DNA from: Thioclava sediminum
GTDB taxonomy: Bacteria; Pseudomonadota; Alphaproteobacteria; Rhodobacterales; Rhodobacteraceae
Reading direction: 5' to 3'
DNA length: 64,000 nt
NCBI RefSeq assembly: GCF_002020355.1
Contig: NZ_MPZV01000005.1
Coordinates: 248,001-312,000 of the forward strand
Positions 52,994 to 61,353 of the stretch are shown here, in pieces. The translations under genes were made by a program, and so were the position numbers. The notes beneath the pieces were generated by a model. The model saw nothing but the letters and a program-made list of their open reading frames with translations. It was not told the DNA's origin and did not search any database. Every line of letters starts with the position of its first letter. Position 1 is the stretch's first letter.

Positions 52994-53587
52994 ATGGTGG
53001 AGACGATCATCAGCGAAAACTGGGGACGGCTGGTCTATCTGAGCCTCCTGCTCGTCGCCGTGGGCGGGTATTTCGTGCTGGAGATCCGCCGCCGCCCCGG
53101 GCGCACCATGCAACAGGCTGCGATCTGGGGACTGATCTTTCTCGGCACGCTCGCCGCGGTCGGGCTCTGGACCGATATCCAGCGGCAAGTCTCGATCCCC
53201 GATCAGGCGGTGATGCGCGATGGCCGCATCGAGGTGCCGCAAGCGCCCGACGGGCATTATTACCTCACCGCCGAGGTCAACGGCACGCCGATCCGCTTCG
53301 TCGTCGATACCGGCGCGAGCCAGATCGTGCTGACCCAGCGCGCCGCCGAGCGCGCGGGCATCAACACTTCCGATCTCGCCTATATCGGGCAGGCGCGCAC
53401 CGCCAATGGCATCGTCGCGACCGCGCCGGTGCGGCTGGAGCGCTTTGATCTGGGGCCGATCCACGACAGCAACCTGCGTGCCGTGGTCAATCGCGGCTCG
53501 ATGGACACCTCGCTTCTGGGCATGACCTACCTCACCCGCTTCGCGAAGGTGGAATTCGCGCGGGGCACGCTGATCCTCGAACGCTGA
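52994..53587 (+). CDS. Membrane-anchored retropepsin-like aspartic protease (TIGR02281-type)
   Basis: 197 residues. Two N-terminal hydrophobic segments (LVYLSLLLVAVGGYFVLEI, AAIWGLIFLGTLAAVGLWT) and a C-terminal single-domain aspartic protease with the active-site motif FVVDTGAS (Asp105) and GHYYLTAEVNGTPIRF upstream. LLGMTYLTRFAKVEF near the end is typical. Such proteins act as dimers; the substrate is unknown. The start at 52994 follows GGTAACGAGGATC; a separate unit 71 bases after marC. Confidence 0.88.
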   Translation: MVETIISENWGRLVYLSLLLVAVGGYFVLEIRRRPGRTMQQAAIWGLIFLGTLAAVGLWTDIQRQVSIPDQAVMRDGRIEVPQAPDGHYYLTAEVNGTPIRFVVDTGASQIVLTQRAAERAGINTSDLAYIGQARTANGIVATAPVRLERFDLGPIHDSNLRAVVNRGSMDTSLLGMTYLTRFAKVEFARGTLILER

Positions 53588-53707
53588 GCGGGCCCGGCCC
53601 GCAATCGTCGTGATCCTGCCTTTTTTGCGCCTCAATCTTTGCCGAGGCTCCGAGGGCGCCCGCCGCTCAGGCCGCGCCACTCAGGCTTCGTTACGAGGAA
53701 AACACGC

Positions 53708-53818
53708 ATGGTTGCTTTCGACACTTTCGCTCTCGCGATCATCACCGTCGCCGCCATTCGCGAAGCCTATCTCCGCCTGCGCCCGATGATGCGCTCTGCC
53801 GAAGCAGAACGCGGCTAA
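53708..53818 (+). CDS. Small protein of 36 residues, function unknown
   Basis: An ATG at 53708 with ACGAGGAAA upstream starts a 36-codon frame: MVAFDTFALAIITVAAIREA, then a basic stretch YLRLRPMMRSA and an end in EAERG. The first half is hydrophobic enough for a short membrane or amphipathic helix. The TAA is one base from the stop of the convergent glycerate kinase gene, leaving no wasted space, which supports a real gene. Too short for a confident homology judgement. Confidence 0.5.
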   Translation: MVAFDTFALAIITVAAIREAYLRLRPMMRSAEAERG

Positions 53819-53819
53819 G

Positions 53820-55055
53820 CTAGCCTTTCACCAGCACCGCGAGATCGGCCACATTCGTTCCGGTCGCCCCCGTCATCAGCAGCGCATCCGCCGCCTGCAG
53901 AACGTGATAGCTGTCGTTGCGCGCAAGCGCCGCATCGCAATCGACGCCAGCCGCCCGCGCCGCCGCGCAGGTCTCCGGCCCCACCAGACCGCCCGCCGCA
54001 TCCGTCGGCCCGTCACGGCCATCGGTGCCGCCCGAGAGGAAGCGCCACGCGCCCTCGATCCCGACGGCCTCTGCCGCGCAAGCCACCCGCAGCGCCAGTT
54101 CCTGATTGCGGCCGCCGCGCCCGTCGCCCTTGATCGTCACGGTGGTCTCCCCGCCCATGACCAAAGCGCCTGCGGGCATGTCGCGCAGCAGAGCCACGAT
54201 CTGCGGCGCAAGATCGGCCACGTCCCCGTCGAGCGCGAAGGGCGCCGCCTCGGCCCCCGCCGAGACCATCGCCGCGACCGACAGCCCGTTCGCCCCGATC
54301 AGACGGTTGCGGGCAGCGGGCAAAGCAGGCTCCGCGCCCGAGGCCTCAAGATGCGCCTGCACAGGGGCGGGCAGCGCCTCCCAGATCCCGAGATCACGAC
54401 AGAGCTGCGCCGCCTCGGCCCGCGTGCCGATCGGCTCGACCGTAGGCCCCGAGGCAATCACGCGCAGATCGTCGCCCGGCACATCCGACAGGATCAGACC
54501 CGTCACGGGGGCCGCGCTGGCAAGCAGCCAGCCGCCGCCCTTGAGTTGGGACAGTTGCTGGCGGATCAGGTTCATCTGCGTGATGTCCGCCCCGCAGCCG
54601 AGCAGCAGACGGCTGACCTCGGCCTTGTCCGACAGGCTCAGCCCCTCGGCAGGCGCGACGGCCAGCGCGGAGCCGCCGCCGGAGATCAGCGCCAGAACCC
54701 GATCCTCCGGCCCACAGCCCTGCAAGCACTCCAGAATCGCGCGCCCAGCCCGCTCGCTGCCCTCGCCCGGCACCGGGTGGTCGCCCGCGATCAGCGTAAC
54801 GCCCGCGCGCGGCGAGGCCGCTTCGGCATTCTCGGGATTGGTGACGACCAGCGCCTGCGCCTCCGCGGGCAGAGCGTCCAGCGCCGCGGCAGTCATCGCC
54901 AGCGCCGCCTTGCCGAGCGCGATCACCTGCCAGCGCCCGCCCGGTCCCGGCGGGTTCTCCATCGCCCAACCCATCGCCCGGGTCACCCCCGCTGCCGGAT
55001 CGGCCGTCTTCACCCCGATGTCGAACAATTCGCGCGCGCGTGCTTCCAGATCCAT
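53820..55055 (-). CDS. gckA: Glycerate 2-kinase (MOFRL family; often annotated hydroxypyruvate reductase TtuD)
   Basis: 411 residues. It phosphorylates glycerate to 2-phosphoglycerate using ATP in the serine/glyoxylate or tartrate routes. Features: VIALGKAALAMTAAALDALP, LIAGDHPVPGEGSERAGRAI, ALISGGGSALAVAPAEGLSL, LILSDVPGDDLRVIASGPT, and the MOFRL end RGGRNQELALRVA, SGGTDGRDGPTDAAGG. The ATG at 55055 is preceded by GGGGGCAGGA; upstream in-frame codons are translated repeat. It separates the Sox cluster from the genes to the left. Confidence 0.92.
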   Translation of the reverse strand: MDLEARARELFDIGVKTADPAAGVTRAMGWAMENPPGPGGRWQVIALGKAALAMTAAALDALPAEAQALVVTNPENAEAASPRAGVTLIAGDHPVPGEGSERAGRAILECLQGCGPEDRVLALISGGGSALAVAPAEGLSLSDKAEVSRLLLGCGADITQMNLIRQQLSQLKGGGWLLASAAPVTGLILSDVPGDDLRVIASGPTVEPIGTRAEAAQLCRDLGIWEALPAPVQAHLEASGAEPALPAARNRLIGANGLSVAAMVSAGAEAAPFALDGDVADLAPQIVALLRDMPAGALVMGGETTVTIKGDGRGGRNQELALRVACAAEAVGIEGAWRFLSGGTDGRDGPTDAAGGLVGPETCAAARAAGVDCDAALARNDSYHVLQAADALLMTGATGTNVADLAVLVKG

Positions 55056-55059
55056 TCCT

Positions 55060-55110
55060 GCCCCCTTGGTTTGGCTCAAGTATCCCCGTGGAACGGCGGG
55101 CTGCAACCCC
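55060..55110 (-). repeat. Dispersed intergenic repeat, copy 5 (inverted, divergent)
   Basis: On the minus strand: GGGTTGCAGCCCGCCGTTCC, then ACGGGGATACTTGAGCCAAA and a short A/G-rich end. It keeps the GGGGATA-TTGA core with one change (TAC for TAT) and sits directly before the ATG of the glycerate kinase gene, as copy 4 does for DUF1284. Confidence 0.5.
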
Positions 55111-55140
55111 GCCGGCGGAAGACAAGCCAAAGGCGGGAGC

Positions 55141-55172
55141 TAAAGAAAAGACGCCCGCGGGGAGCGCGGGCG
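55141..55172 (-). terminator. Intrinsic terminator of the sox operon
   Basis: CGCCCGCG (55152-55159) pairs with CGCGGGCG (55165-55172). Read leftwards it is followed by TCTTTTCTTTA (55151-55141). It lies about 75 bases past soxD, ending soxXYZABCD. Confidence 0.85.
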
Positions 55173-55246
55173 CCGAAACACGATCAGGCGGAAGGCCCCT
55201 GTCGGTTTAAGTGAGCGGGGACCGAAGCCCCCGCCCGGGGAGGGTA

Positions 55247-56368
55247 TTAGCCACCTTGGCTCTCGATATAGGCGAGCACCGCCTTGACGTCTTCGGGGTC
55301 TTTCAGACCGGCGAAGGACATCCGGTTCTTCGGAATGTAGCCCTTCGGATCGGCGAGATACTCCTCGACCGTCTGCTCGGTCCAGACGAGACCGTCCTCG
55401 CCGTGCTGGGTCATCGCGCTCGAGTATTTGAAGCCGTCAACCGTCCCGGCCTGGCGCCCGATCAGCCCGTTGAGCACGGGACCGACACGGTTCTTCGCGC
55501 CGTCGCCGACCTGGTGGCAGGCCTTACACTTCTTGAAGACCTTCTCGCCAGCCGCGACCAGCTCCGGGTCAGCCGAGAGGCTTTCCGCCGGTGCGGCCTC
55601 TGCCTTGGCTTCCTCCGCAGCCGCCGGAGCGTCCTGCGCCGGAGCTTCGGCAGTGTCGGTTTGGGCCGTATCGCTTTGGGCCGTGTCAGTTTCCGCAGAA
55701 GTATCGGCAGCCGCCGTATCCTCGCCGTTGCCCTCATCGGGGGTCACGTCGAGAATGGTCGCCTTCTTGGTGATCTGCACGTCGGTCTTACAGTCGCTCA
55801 TGCAAGCGGCTTCCGAGAACTTCGGCACTTCGACCTCATCGCGGTTATCCACGATGAACCCATCGGCGTTCGGCATCTCCACGTCGAGGAAGTTATCCTT
55901 CGTGAGGACGAAATCGTCGTCCACGAGATAGTTCGAGTAGAGGATGTAGGCGACGATGGCGTAGGTCTCGTCGACGGTCAGCGTCTGCGCGTTGCCGAAC
56001 GGCATCGAGCGGTGCGCATAGTCCCAGACGGTGGACAGGTACGGCCAGTAGGAACCGACGGTTTTCACCGGGTCCTTGTCGGCCAGCGTTCCATCGCCCC
56101 CGGCCAGTTTCGGCCAGTTGTCGACGCCCTCGGCGAAGTCGCCGTGACACGCCGCGCAATTGTCGCCGAAGATTTTCTCGCCATCGGCAACCGAACCCGA
56201 CCCTTCGGGAAGGTTCTTGCCATCGGGGAAGACCTCGACGGTCCAGGCGTTGATTTCCTCGGGCAGCGCTTCGCGCCCCAGACCGTATTTCTCGGCCAGA
56301 GCGGGCGTCGCGACGAGCGGAGCGGCCAGAAGCGTGGCCAGCAGCAGATTACGACGACACTTCGACAT
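55247..56368 (-). CDS. soxD: SoxD, di-haem cytochrome c subunit of sulfane dehydrogenase SoxCD
   Basis: 373 residues. Signal peptide LLATLLAAPLVATPALAEKY; haem motifs CAACH (71-75) and CKACH (281-285). It takes electrons from SoxC as the sulfane sulfur on SoxY is oxidised. Between the domains lies a low-complexity Asp/Thr/Ala/Glu stretch with DTAQ/DTAE repeats (about residues 215-265). The ATG at 56368 has GGGGAGTCCGAGA before it and lies 20 bases inside the soxC 3' end, so translation is likely coupled. The C-terminal half is a mitochondrial-type cytochrome c. Length is close to the Paracoccus protein as I recall it. Confidence 0.94.
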   Translation of the reverse strand: MSKCRRNLLLATLLAAPLVATPALAEKYGLGREALPEEINAWTVEVFPDGKNLPEGSGSVADGEKIFGDNCAACHGDFAEGVDNWPKLAGGDGTLADKDPVKTVGSYWPYLSTVWDYAHRSMPFGNAQTLTVDETYAIVAYILYSNYLVDDDFVLTKDNFLDVEMPNADGFIVDNRDEVEVPKFSEAACMSDCKTDVQITKKATILDVTPDEGNGEDTAAADTSAETDTAQSDTAQTDTAEAPAQDAPAAAEEAKAEAAPAESLSADPELVAAGEKVFKKCKACHQVGDGAKNRVGPVLNGLIGRQAGTVDGFKYSSAMTQHGEDGLVWTEQTVEEYLADPKGYIPKNRMSFAGLKDPEDVKAVLAYIESQGG

Positions 56369-57659
56369 TCTCGGACTCCCCGTTTTCCTTGACCCACCAG
56401 GTCTGGATACCGTTGTTGTGATAGACCGAATTCTCGCCACGGATCGCGCGGAGCGCGTCCTTGGTCGGCTGAACGTAGCCGGTGGAATCGGTAGCGCGGG
56501 ACTGAAGGAGCATCTCCGAACCGTCCCAGTCGATCTCGAGGTAGAAGCGCGAGACCGCCTTGTCGGTGCCCGGCTCGGCCAGACGGGCTTCCTGCCAGTT
56601 CGCACCGCCATCGATCGACACGTCGACCTTGGTGATGTGACCGCGACCCGACCAGGCCATGCCGGTGATGACCAGCGGGCCCTTGCCGTGCTTGATCGGC
56701 ATCTGCGGGCTGGGCGAGGTGACGACCGATTTGGCGTCCATGACCCAGGTCCACTTGCGCGACGTGCCATCGGCGAGCGTGTCGGTGTATTTCGAGGTTT
56801 CTTCGCGCGACTGCACGGCCTCGTCGGTGACTTCGAGGCGACGCAGCCATTTCACCCACATGTTGCCTTCCCAGCCCGGAACCACGAGGCGCACCGGATA
56901 GCCGTGCTCCTTGCGCAGCGCCTCGCCGTTGGCCTTGATGGCCACGAGACAGTCGTCGAGCGCTTTCTCCAGCGGGATCGAGCGGCCGTTCGAGGACGCG
57001 TCGGCGCCTTCGGCATAGACCCACTTGTCCTTGATCTGGTCGCCGAGATTGGTGATCCCCGCTTCTTCGAGCAGCGTCCGCAGCGGGATGCCCGAATATT
57101 GCATGTTGTGGATCATGCCCTGGGTGAACTGCGCACCGTTGAGCTGTGCACCAGCCCATTCCATGCCCGAGTTCGCCGCACATTCGAGGAAGTAGGTACG
57201 GTTCTCACGCGGGAAACGCTCCAGATCCTCGTAGGTGAAGACCAGCGGCTTATCGACGAGGCCGTTGATCATCAGACGATAGTCTTCCTTCTTCAGCTCG
57301 ATCGCGCCCGAGTGGTGACGCTCGAAGGCGCAGCCGGTGGGGGTGATCGTGCCGTCGAGGGCGTGGATCGGCGTGAAGTTGATCGACGAAATCGTATCCG
57401 CCGTCAGCCAGCCGACATTGCGGCGGATGACGTCATCTTCGAATTCGATCGGCAGGCCATAGGGGGTTGCATCGACCCCGTCGCCCCAGCCCGAAGCCCA
57501 AGGCTGAACTTCGGTGATCAACGGATCGGGTTGCGTTTGCGCGCGCGCGGCACCAGCACCTGCGGCCATCGCACCGACCGCAGCCCCTGCGCGGAGGAAC
57601 CCGCGGCGGCTGAGGGCGGCATTGGTGGCCGGGTTGCCCTGGCGTTCCTTGTCGTCCAT
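56349..57659 (-). CDS. soxC: SoxC, molybdenum sulfane dehydrogenase subunit
   Basis: 436 residues, sulfite-oxidase fold. Twin-arginine signal SRRGFLRAGAAVGAMAAGA; molybdopterin domain with FERHHSGAIELKKEDYRLMI, FLECAANSGMEW (the Mo-binding Cys) and EHGYPVRLVVPGWEGNMWVK; then the C-terminal Ig-like dimer domain (ITKVDVSIDGGANWQEARL, GENSVYHNNGIQTWWV). With SoxD it oxidises the outer sulfur on SoxY, removing six electrons. The ATG at 57659 follows CTGGAGGAAAACAC. Confidence 0.96.
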   Translation of the reverse strand: MDDKERQGNPATNAALSRRGFLRAGAAVGAMAAGAGAARAQTQPDPLITEVQPWASGWGDGVDATPYGLPIEFEDDVIRRNVGWLTADTISSINFTPIHALDGTITPTGCAFERHHSGAIELKKEDYRLMINGLVDKPLVFTYEDLERFPRENRTYFLECAANSGMEWAGAQLNGAQFTQGMIHNMQYSGIPLRTLLEEAGITNLGDQIKDKWVYAEGADASSNGRSIPLEKALDDCLVAIKANGEALRKEHGYPVRLVVPGWEGNMWVKWLRRLEVTDEAVQSREETSKYTDTLADGTSRKWTWVMDAKSVVTSPSPQMPIKHGKGPLVITGMAWSGRGHITKVDVSIDGGANWQEARLAEPGTDKAVSRFYLEIDWDGSEMLLQSRATDSTGYVQPTKDALRAIRGENSVYHNNGIQTWWVKENGESENVEVSS

Positions 57660-57718
57660 GTGTTTTCCTCCAGTCTCTAACCCCCTGCGGGGCGCAATCA
57701 TCGACGGGCGGGACCGGC

Positions 57719-59410
57719 TTAAACGCCGGTCACGACCACCGAGTCATTCGGTTTCAAGTCAACGGTTTTGATCTTGCGCAGGTGATCGGCGATCACGTCC
57801 CAGATCTGCGGCCCTTCGGTGCCTTCGTTGACCGAGGCCCAGCCCGTCACGACGTAGTTGCGTGCCGGGTCGATATCGGAGCCGTCCTTCAGGAGCGTCA
57901 TGTTGGAAATCCGCTCGCCGATCGGCTTCGAAACGTCGATGTGGTAGCCCATGCCACCCACACGAACCATGTCCCCGCCCTGCTGGTAGTAGGGGTCGGT
58001 GTTGAAGATGTTGTCGGCCACGTCTTCGAGAATGGTCTTGATCAGCTCGCCCGTCATCTCGGTGCGATAGTTCTCGCCATAGGTCATCGAAGTGGCGTTG
58101 AGCACGTCTTCCATGGTGATCTTCTGCCCCGGGATCAGCGACGGCCCCCAGCGCACGCCCGGGCTCATCGCGATCTCGGCGTCCTGCTCGGACAGCATCG
58201 CTTCGCAGATCAGGTCGTCCCAGGTGCCGTTGAAGTTGCCGCGGCGGTAGAGCAGCGAGTTGGTCTCGCCCACAACTTCCTCGAGCTCGGCCTTGTAGGG
58301 CTCGCGATGGCCCATGATGACGTCGGTCATCTCTTTGTCGGGCTCGATCACATCCGAGAAGATCGGGATCAGCTTGTGGCGGAAGCCCATCATCTTGCCG
58401 TCGCGCACGTCGAGATCGACGCGGGAGACGAATTTGCCGTTCGAACCCGAGGCGATCAGGATCGTCTCGCCCACGAGGACCGGCTCCGGAATGGCGTCAT
58501 GGGTGTGACCGGTGAGGATTACGTCGATGCCCTTCACGCGGCTCGCCATCTTGTGGTCCACGTCGAAGCCGTTATGCGACAGGCAGACGACGAGATCGAC
58601 GCCCTTCGCACGAACCTCGTCGACCATCGCCTGCATGCGCTCTTCGCGGATACCGAAGGAATAGTCGGGGAACATCCAGCCGGGGTTCGCGATCGGCATA
58701 TAGGGGAAGGCCTGACCGATGACCGCGATCTGCGTCCCGTTGCGCTCGAAGATCTTGTAGGGCTCGTAGGCGGGCTCGTCCCATTCGGCGTCAAAGATGT
58801 TCGCGCCGAGGAAGGGGAAGGGAAGGCCGTCGACGATCTCGTTCACGCGGTCCTGACCATAGGTCCATTCCCAGTGCGAGGTCATCGCCTCGACGCCGAG
58901 CGTGTTCATGACGTCGACCATGTTCTGGCCCTTGGTCTTCAGCGCGACCATCGAGCCATGCCAGGTGTCGCCGCCATCGAGAAGCAGCGCGTCGGGACGC
59001 TCGGCCTTGATCGCTTTCACGATCGTCGCCACGCGGTCCATGCCGCCCATTTTGCCGTAGGACTTCGCGAGATCGGTGAAGTTCTCGTAGGTCAGCGCGT
59101 AGGCGTCAGGCGTGTTCGGCTCGATGTTGAACATCTTGAGGAAGTCCGCGCCGGTGACATGCGGCGGACGGCCCTTGGCCTCACCCACGCCGAGGTTGAT
59201 TTCCGGCTCGCGGAAATAGATCGGCATCGCTTGCGCGTGGATGTCGGTGATGTGGATCAGCGTGACGTTGCCCAGCGGCTCGAACTGCAGGAGCTGGTCC
59301 TGAGTCAGCGACTGCTGCGCCATGGCGCGCGACCAGCGCGACAGGCCCGAAGCACCGAGGATAGTCGAGGCGGCCAAGCTCGCCTGAAGAAATTCCCGCC
59401 GGGAAATCAT
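57719..59410 (-). CDS. soxB: SoxB, thiosulfohydrolase
   Basis: 563 residues. Di-manganese enzyme of the 5'-nucleotidase fold that hydrolyses sulfate from SoxY-bound sulfonate. Twin-arginine signal ISRREFLQASLAASTILGAS; metal motifs VTLIHITDIHAQAMP, DALLLDGGDTWHGS, CLSHNGFDVDHKMA and VILTGHTHDAIPEP; C-terminal domain with VRVGGMGYHIDVSKPIGERI. The ATG at 59410 follows AGAAGGAGACACATCGC. A 156-base gap with a large hairpin and AT-rich sequence separates it from soxA, unlike the tighter spacing elsewhere in the cluster. Confidence 0.97.
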   Translation of the reverse strand: MISRREFLQASLAASTILGASGLSRWSRAMAQQSLTQDQLLQFEPLGNVTLIHITDIHAQAMPIYFREPEINLGVGEAKGRPPHVTGADFLKMFNIEPNTPDAYALTYENFTDLAKSYGKMGGMDRVATIVKAIKAERPDALLLDGGDTWHGSMVALKTKGQNMVDVMNTLGVEAMTSHWEWTYGQDRVNEIVDGLPFPFLGANIFDAEWDEPAYEPYKIFERNGTQIAVIGQAFPYMPIANPGWMFPDYSFGIREERMQAMVDEVRAKGVDLVVCLSHNGFDVDHKMASRVKGIDVILTGHTHDAIPEPVLVGETILIASGSNGKFVSRVDLDVRDGKMMGFRHKLIPIFSDVIEPDKEMTDVIMGHREPYKAELEEVVGETNSLLYRRGNFNGTWDDLICEAMLSEQDAEIAMSPGVRWGPSLIPGQKITMEDVLNATSMTYGENYRTEMTGELIKTILEDVADNIFNTDPYYQQGGDMVRVGGMGYHIDVSKPIGERISNMTLLKDGSDIDPARNYVVTGWASVNEGTEGPQIWDVIADHLRKIKTVDLKPNDSVVVTGV

Positions 59411-59505
59411 GCGATGTGTCTCCTTCTTCTCACCGGGCCCGTGCGCCCGGCGGTCGTTTCATTCGGGTAAATTGACAAACAAATTCAGACAGATATGAAA
59501 TTTTG

Positions 59506-59513
59506 AATATGTT
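59506..59513 (-). promoter_or_regulatory. SoxR-like half-site in the soxA-soxB gap
   Basis: On the minus strand AACATATT followed by CAAAA; the soxW-soxX gap has AACATATT followed by GGAAAA (61922-61929 region). The surrounding 50 bases are strikingly AT-rich. A second ATAT lies 14 bases away. This could be an operator or internal promoter for soxBCD. Confidence 0.4.
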
Positions 59514-59521
59514 GAAACGAA

Positions 59522-59555
59522 ATGCGCGGGACAGGGAGGCCCCTGCCCCGCGCAT
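59522..59555 (-). terminator. Large intercistronic hairpin between soxA and soxB
   Basis: ATGCGCGGG-A-CAGGG (59522-59536) pairs with CCCTG-C-CCCGCGCAT (59541-59555), 14 pairs with one mismatch and loop AGGC. Leftwards it is followed by TTTCGTTT. It may partly terminate transcription or protect the 3' end of a soxXYZA transcript. Confidence 0.6.
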
Positions 59556-59566
59556 CAAGTCAAAGG

Positions 59567-60427
59567 TCAGGGACGGACGCCGCCGCCCTCGATGTCGAGA
59601 CCCAGGCCGCGCGAGGCGACGTAGAGCTCAAGATTGCGGAACTCGTCCGAACCGGGGCTGTAGGTTTCCGCGCGCGTGTCGCGGATACAGCCTTTGAAGC
59701 GGTTGTGGATCGACACCACGCCCGCGTTCTTCAGACGGTAGACCGGGAAGCCCTGAATCTGGCCCTGGCTGAGGTGGTCAGCGCGGATGTAGTTGCCGTA
59801 GTTCTCTTCGTGGCACGACGCGCAGGACAGTTCGAGCTGACCGTAGCGGGTGTAGTACATCTCCTTGCCCTTCTCCCAGAACGGCTGGGCGTCGCCGTCG
59901 ATCTTGACGCTGACGGGCATGCCACGCGACTCGACCGCGATCGCGGTGGTCATGTTGTGCATCGGAGTGCTGTCCCAGCCCCAGGCTTCGGCGCCCATGC
60001 GGTTGGTGCGGCAATCGTTGATGTAATCTTCCATCGACCACAGCTTGCCGGCTTCGTTCACCTTCGGCATCGAGGCGCGGACGCCTTTCATGCCTTCGCT
60101 GATGTCGCCGTGGCAATCCGCGCAGGATTTGCCTTCGGAGCCGTCAGCGGTCGACCAGGTTTCCTGGCCTTGCTCGGCGAAGATCATGATCGGGTTGTCG
60201 AAGTCGTCCTGTTCCATCGCGCGGGTCTCGTCCGTGCGGAAGAGCCAGCCGGAATAGACCTCGTCGAGGTGCCCTTCGAGGTGATCGGCGGCGGGCGCCT
60301 TCACCGTGATCGGGGTGTCGCCGTTGATGACGAGTTCGTCGTCAGCCATTTCGGCGTGCAGCGCCGCGGTGCTGAGCGCGAAGGCTGCAGTGGCGGCTAG
60401 GATGGTGCGGCTGGTGCGCAACGTCAT
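59567..60427 (-). CDS. soxA: SoxA, di-haem cytochrome c of the SoxXA complex
   Basis: 286 residues. Signal peptide TILAATAAFALSTAALHAEM; haem motifs CADCH (102-106) and CASCH (202-206); the active-site haem-ligand cysteine, modified to persulfide in characterised proteins, is Cys247 in FKGCIRDTRAE. Cys139 (NDCRTNRMG) probably pairs in a disulfide. SoxXA joins thiosulfate to the SoxY cysteine with release of two electrons. Two haem motifs make this the di-haem SoxA form. Preceded by GGGAGGACACAGAAT. Confidence 0.96.
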   Translation of the reverse strand: MTLRTSRTILAATAAFALSTAALHAEMADDELVINGDTPITVKAPAADHLEGHLDEVYSGWLFRTDETRAMEQDDFDNPIMIFAEQGQETWSTADGSEGKSCADCHGDISEGMKGVRASMPKVNEAGKLWSMEDYINDCRTNRMGAEAWGWDSTPMHNMTTAIAVESRGMPVSVKIDGDAQPFWEKGKEMYYTRYGQLELSCASCHEENYGNYIRADHLSQGQIQGFPVYRLKNAGVVSIHNRFKGCIRDTRAETYSPGSDEFRNLELYVASRGLGLDIEGGGVRP

Positions 60428-60502
60428 ATTCTGTGTCCTCCCTGGGTGTGCCCCGCGCCCATCGATCTCCCCAAACAGGCGCGGTTCTCTGTTCTTGGTG
60501 AG

Positions 60503-60526
60503 GCGGCGCGCTCCCTCACGCGCCGC
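60503..60526 (-). other. Intercistronic hairpin between soxZ and soxA
   Basis: GCGGCGCG (60503-60510) pairs perfectly with CGCGCCGC (60519-60526), with an 8-base loop, just after the soxZ stop. No T-run follows, so an RNA-stability or processing role is more likely than termination. Confidence 0.45.
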
Positions 60527-60541
60527 TAGCCATTCGGCCGA

Positions 60542-60868
60542 TCAGCTCACTTCGATCTTCTGGCTGTCTTCGTAGGTCGAGCCGTCATCATCGTACCAGG
60601 TGAACTTGAACTCACCCGATTCCGGGACTTTCGCCTCGAATTCGATGTAGGGGTTCGTCGAGATCGCCGGCTCGAGGGTCACGTCGACGACGTTCTCACC
60701 GTTGAAGTCGCAGGTGAAGCGATTGATGATCTCGCGCGGGATGACGTTGCCGTCTTTATCCTTGCGCTGGCCCGATTCCATCGGGTGCGAGATCAGGGTT
60801 TTGATGGTGATCGTGTCACCGGCCGAAGCTTTTTTCGGCACTTTTACGCGGGGTCTCACGCCTTTCAT
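60542..60868 (-). CDS. soxZ: SoxZ, sulfur carrier partner of SoxY
   Basis: 108 residues, Ig-like beta fold, no signal peptide of its own; it is exported with SoxY. Features: RPRVKVPKKASAGDTITIKT, LISHPMESGQRKDKDGNVIP, INRFTCDFNGENVVDV and FKFTWYDDDGSTYEDSQKIE. It forms the SoxYZ dimer that carries the sulfur intermediates. It lies 25 bases after soxY with GGAGACAAGACC before the ATG. Confidence 0.97.
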   Translation of the reverse strand: MKGVRPRVKVPKKASAGDTITIKTLISHPMESGQRKDKDGNVIPREIINRFTCDFNGENVVDVTLEPAISTNPYIEFEAKVPESGEFKFTWYDDDGSTYEDSQKIEVS

Positions 60869-60893
60869 GGTCTTGTCTCCTCAGATACCGAAT

Positions 60894-61316
60894 TTAGCCG
60901 CCGCAGCCGCCGATGGTGACCTTCACGGTCGATTTCGCCTGGACGAAGCTACCGTCAGCCATCTTGGCGACAGCGATCACGTCCTGGGTCTTCGAGAGGC
61001 GAATGCGGGTCGAAGCCATCTGCGAGCCAGCCAACGGACCGAACTTGAAGGTCACGACGTCGGGCGTCGGGTTGCCGGTCGCGAAGACCGCGATCTCGGT
61101 TGCGCCGGGCGCATCCACGGAGATCGGAACGGTGTTCCCGTTCTCGGCGATTTCCGGCGCGGTCAGGGTGACGCCGTCACCCATTGCGGCATCGGCGCCG
61201 CCGGTGAACTTGGCGATGGCGTCGGCACCGGCATCGGCCAGCGCGGGCAGCGGCAGCATGGAAGCGGCAACGCCGCCCATCGCCAGCGCCAGCGCGTCAC
61301 GTCTGGTCATGGTCAT
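60894..61316 (-). CDS. soxY: SoxY, sulfur carrier protein
   Basis: 140 residues. Signal peptide with twin-arginine-like MTMTRRDALALAMGGVAASM; the mature Ig-like domain ends in the mobile KVTIGGCGG arm, whose cysteine covalently holds thiosulfate-derived sulfur during the Sox cycle. Preceded by GAGAGGAGAAGATACAAC. The first ATG (61316) gives two residues more than a second ATG; both keep the leader. In order soxX-Y-Z-A. Confidence 0.97.
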   Translation of the reverse strand: MTMTRRDALALAMGGVAASMLPLPALADAGADAIAKFTGGADAAMGDGVTLTAPEIAENGNTVPISVDAPGATEIAVFATGNPTPDVVTFKFGPLAGSQMASTRIRLSKTQDVIAVAKMADGSFVQAKSTVKVTIGGCGG

Positions 61317-61353
61317 GTTGTATCTTCTCCTCTCGGGTTTGTCGTTCAGAGGG

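Noticed and set aside
57782-59470. A 562-codon plus-strand frame opposite soxB
   Set aside because: Antisense shadow; low-information, His/Val/Asp-rich translation and no ribosome site.
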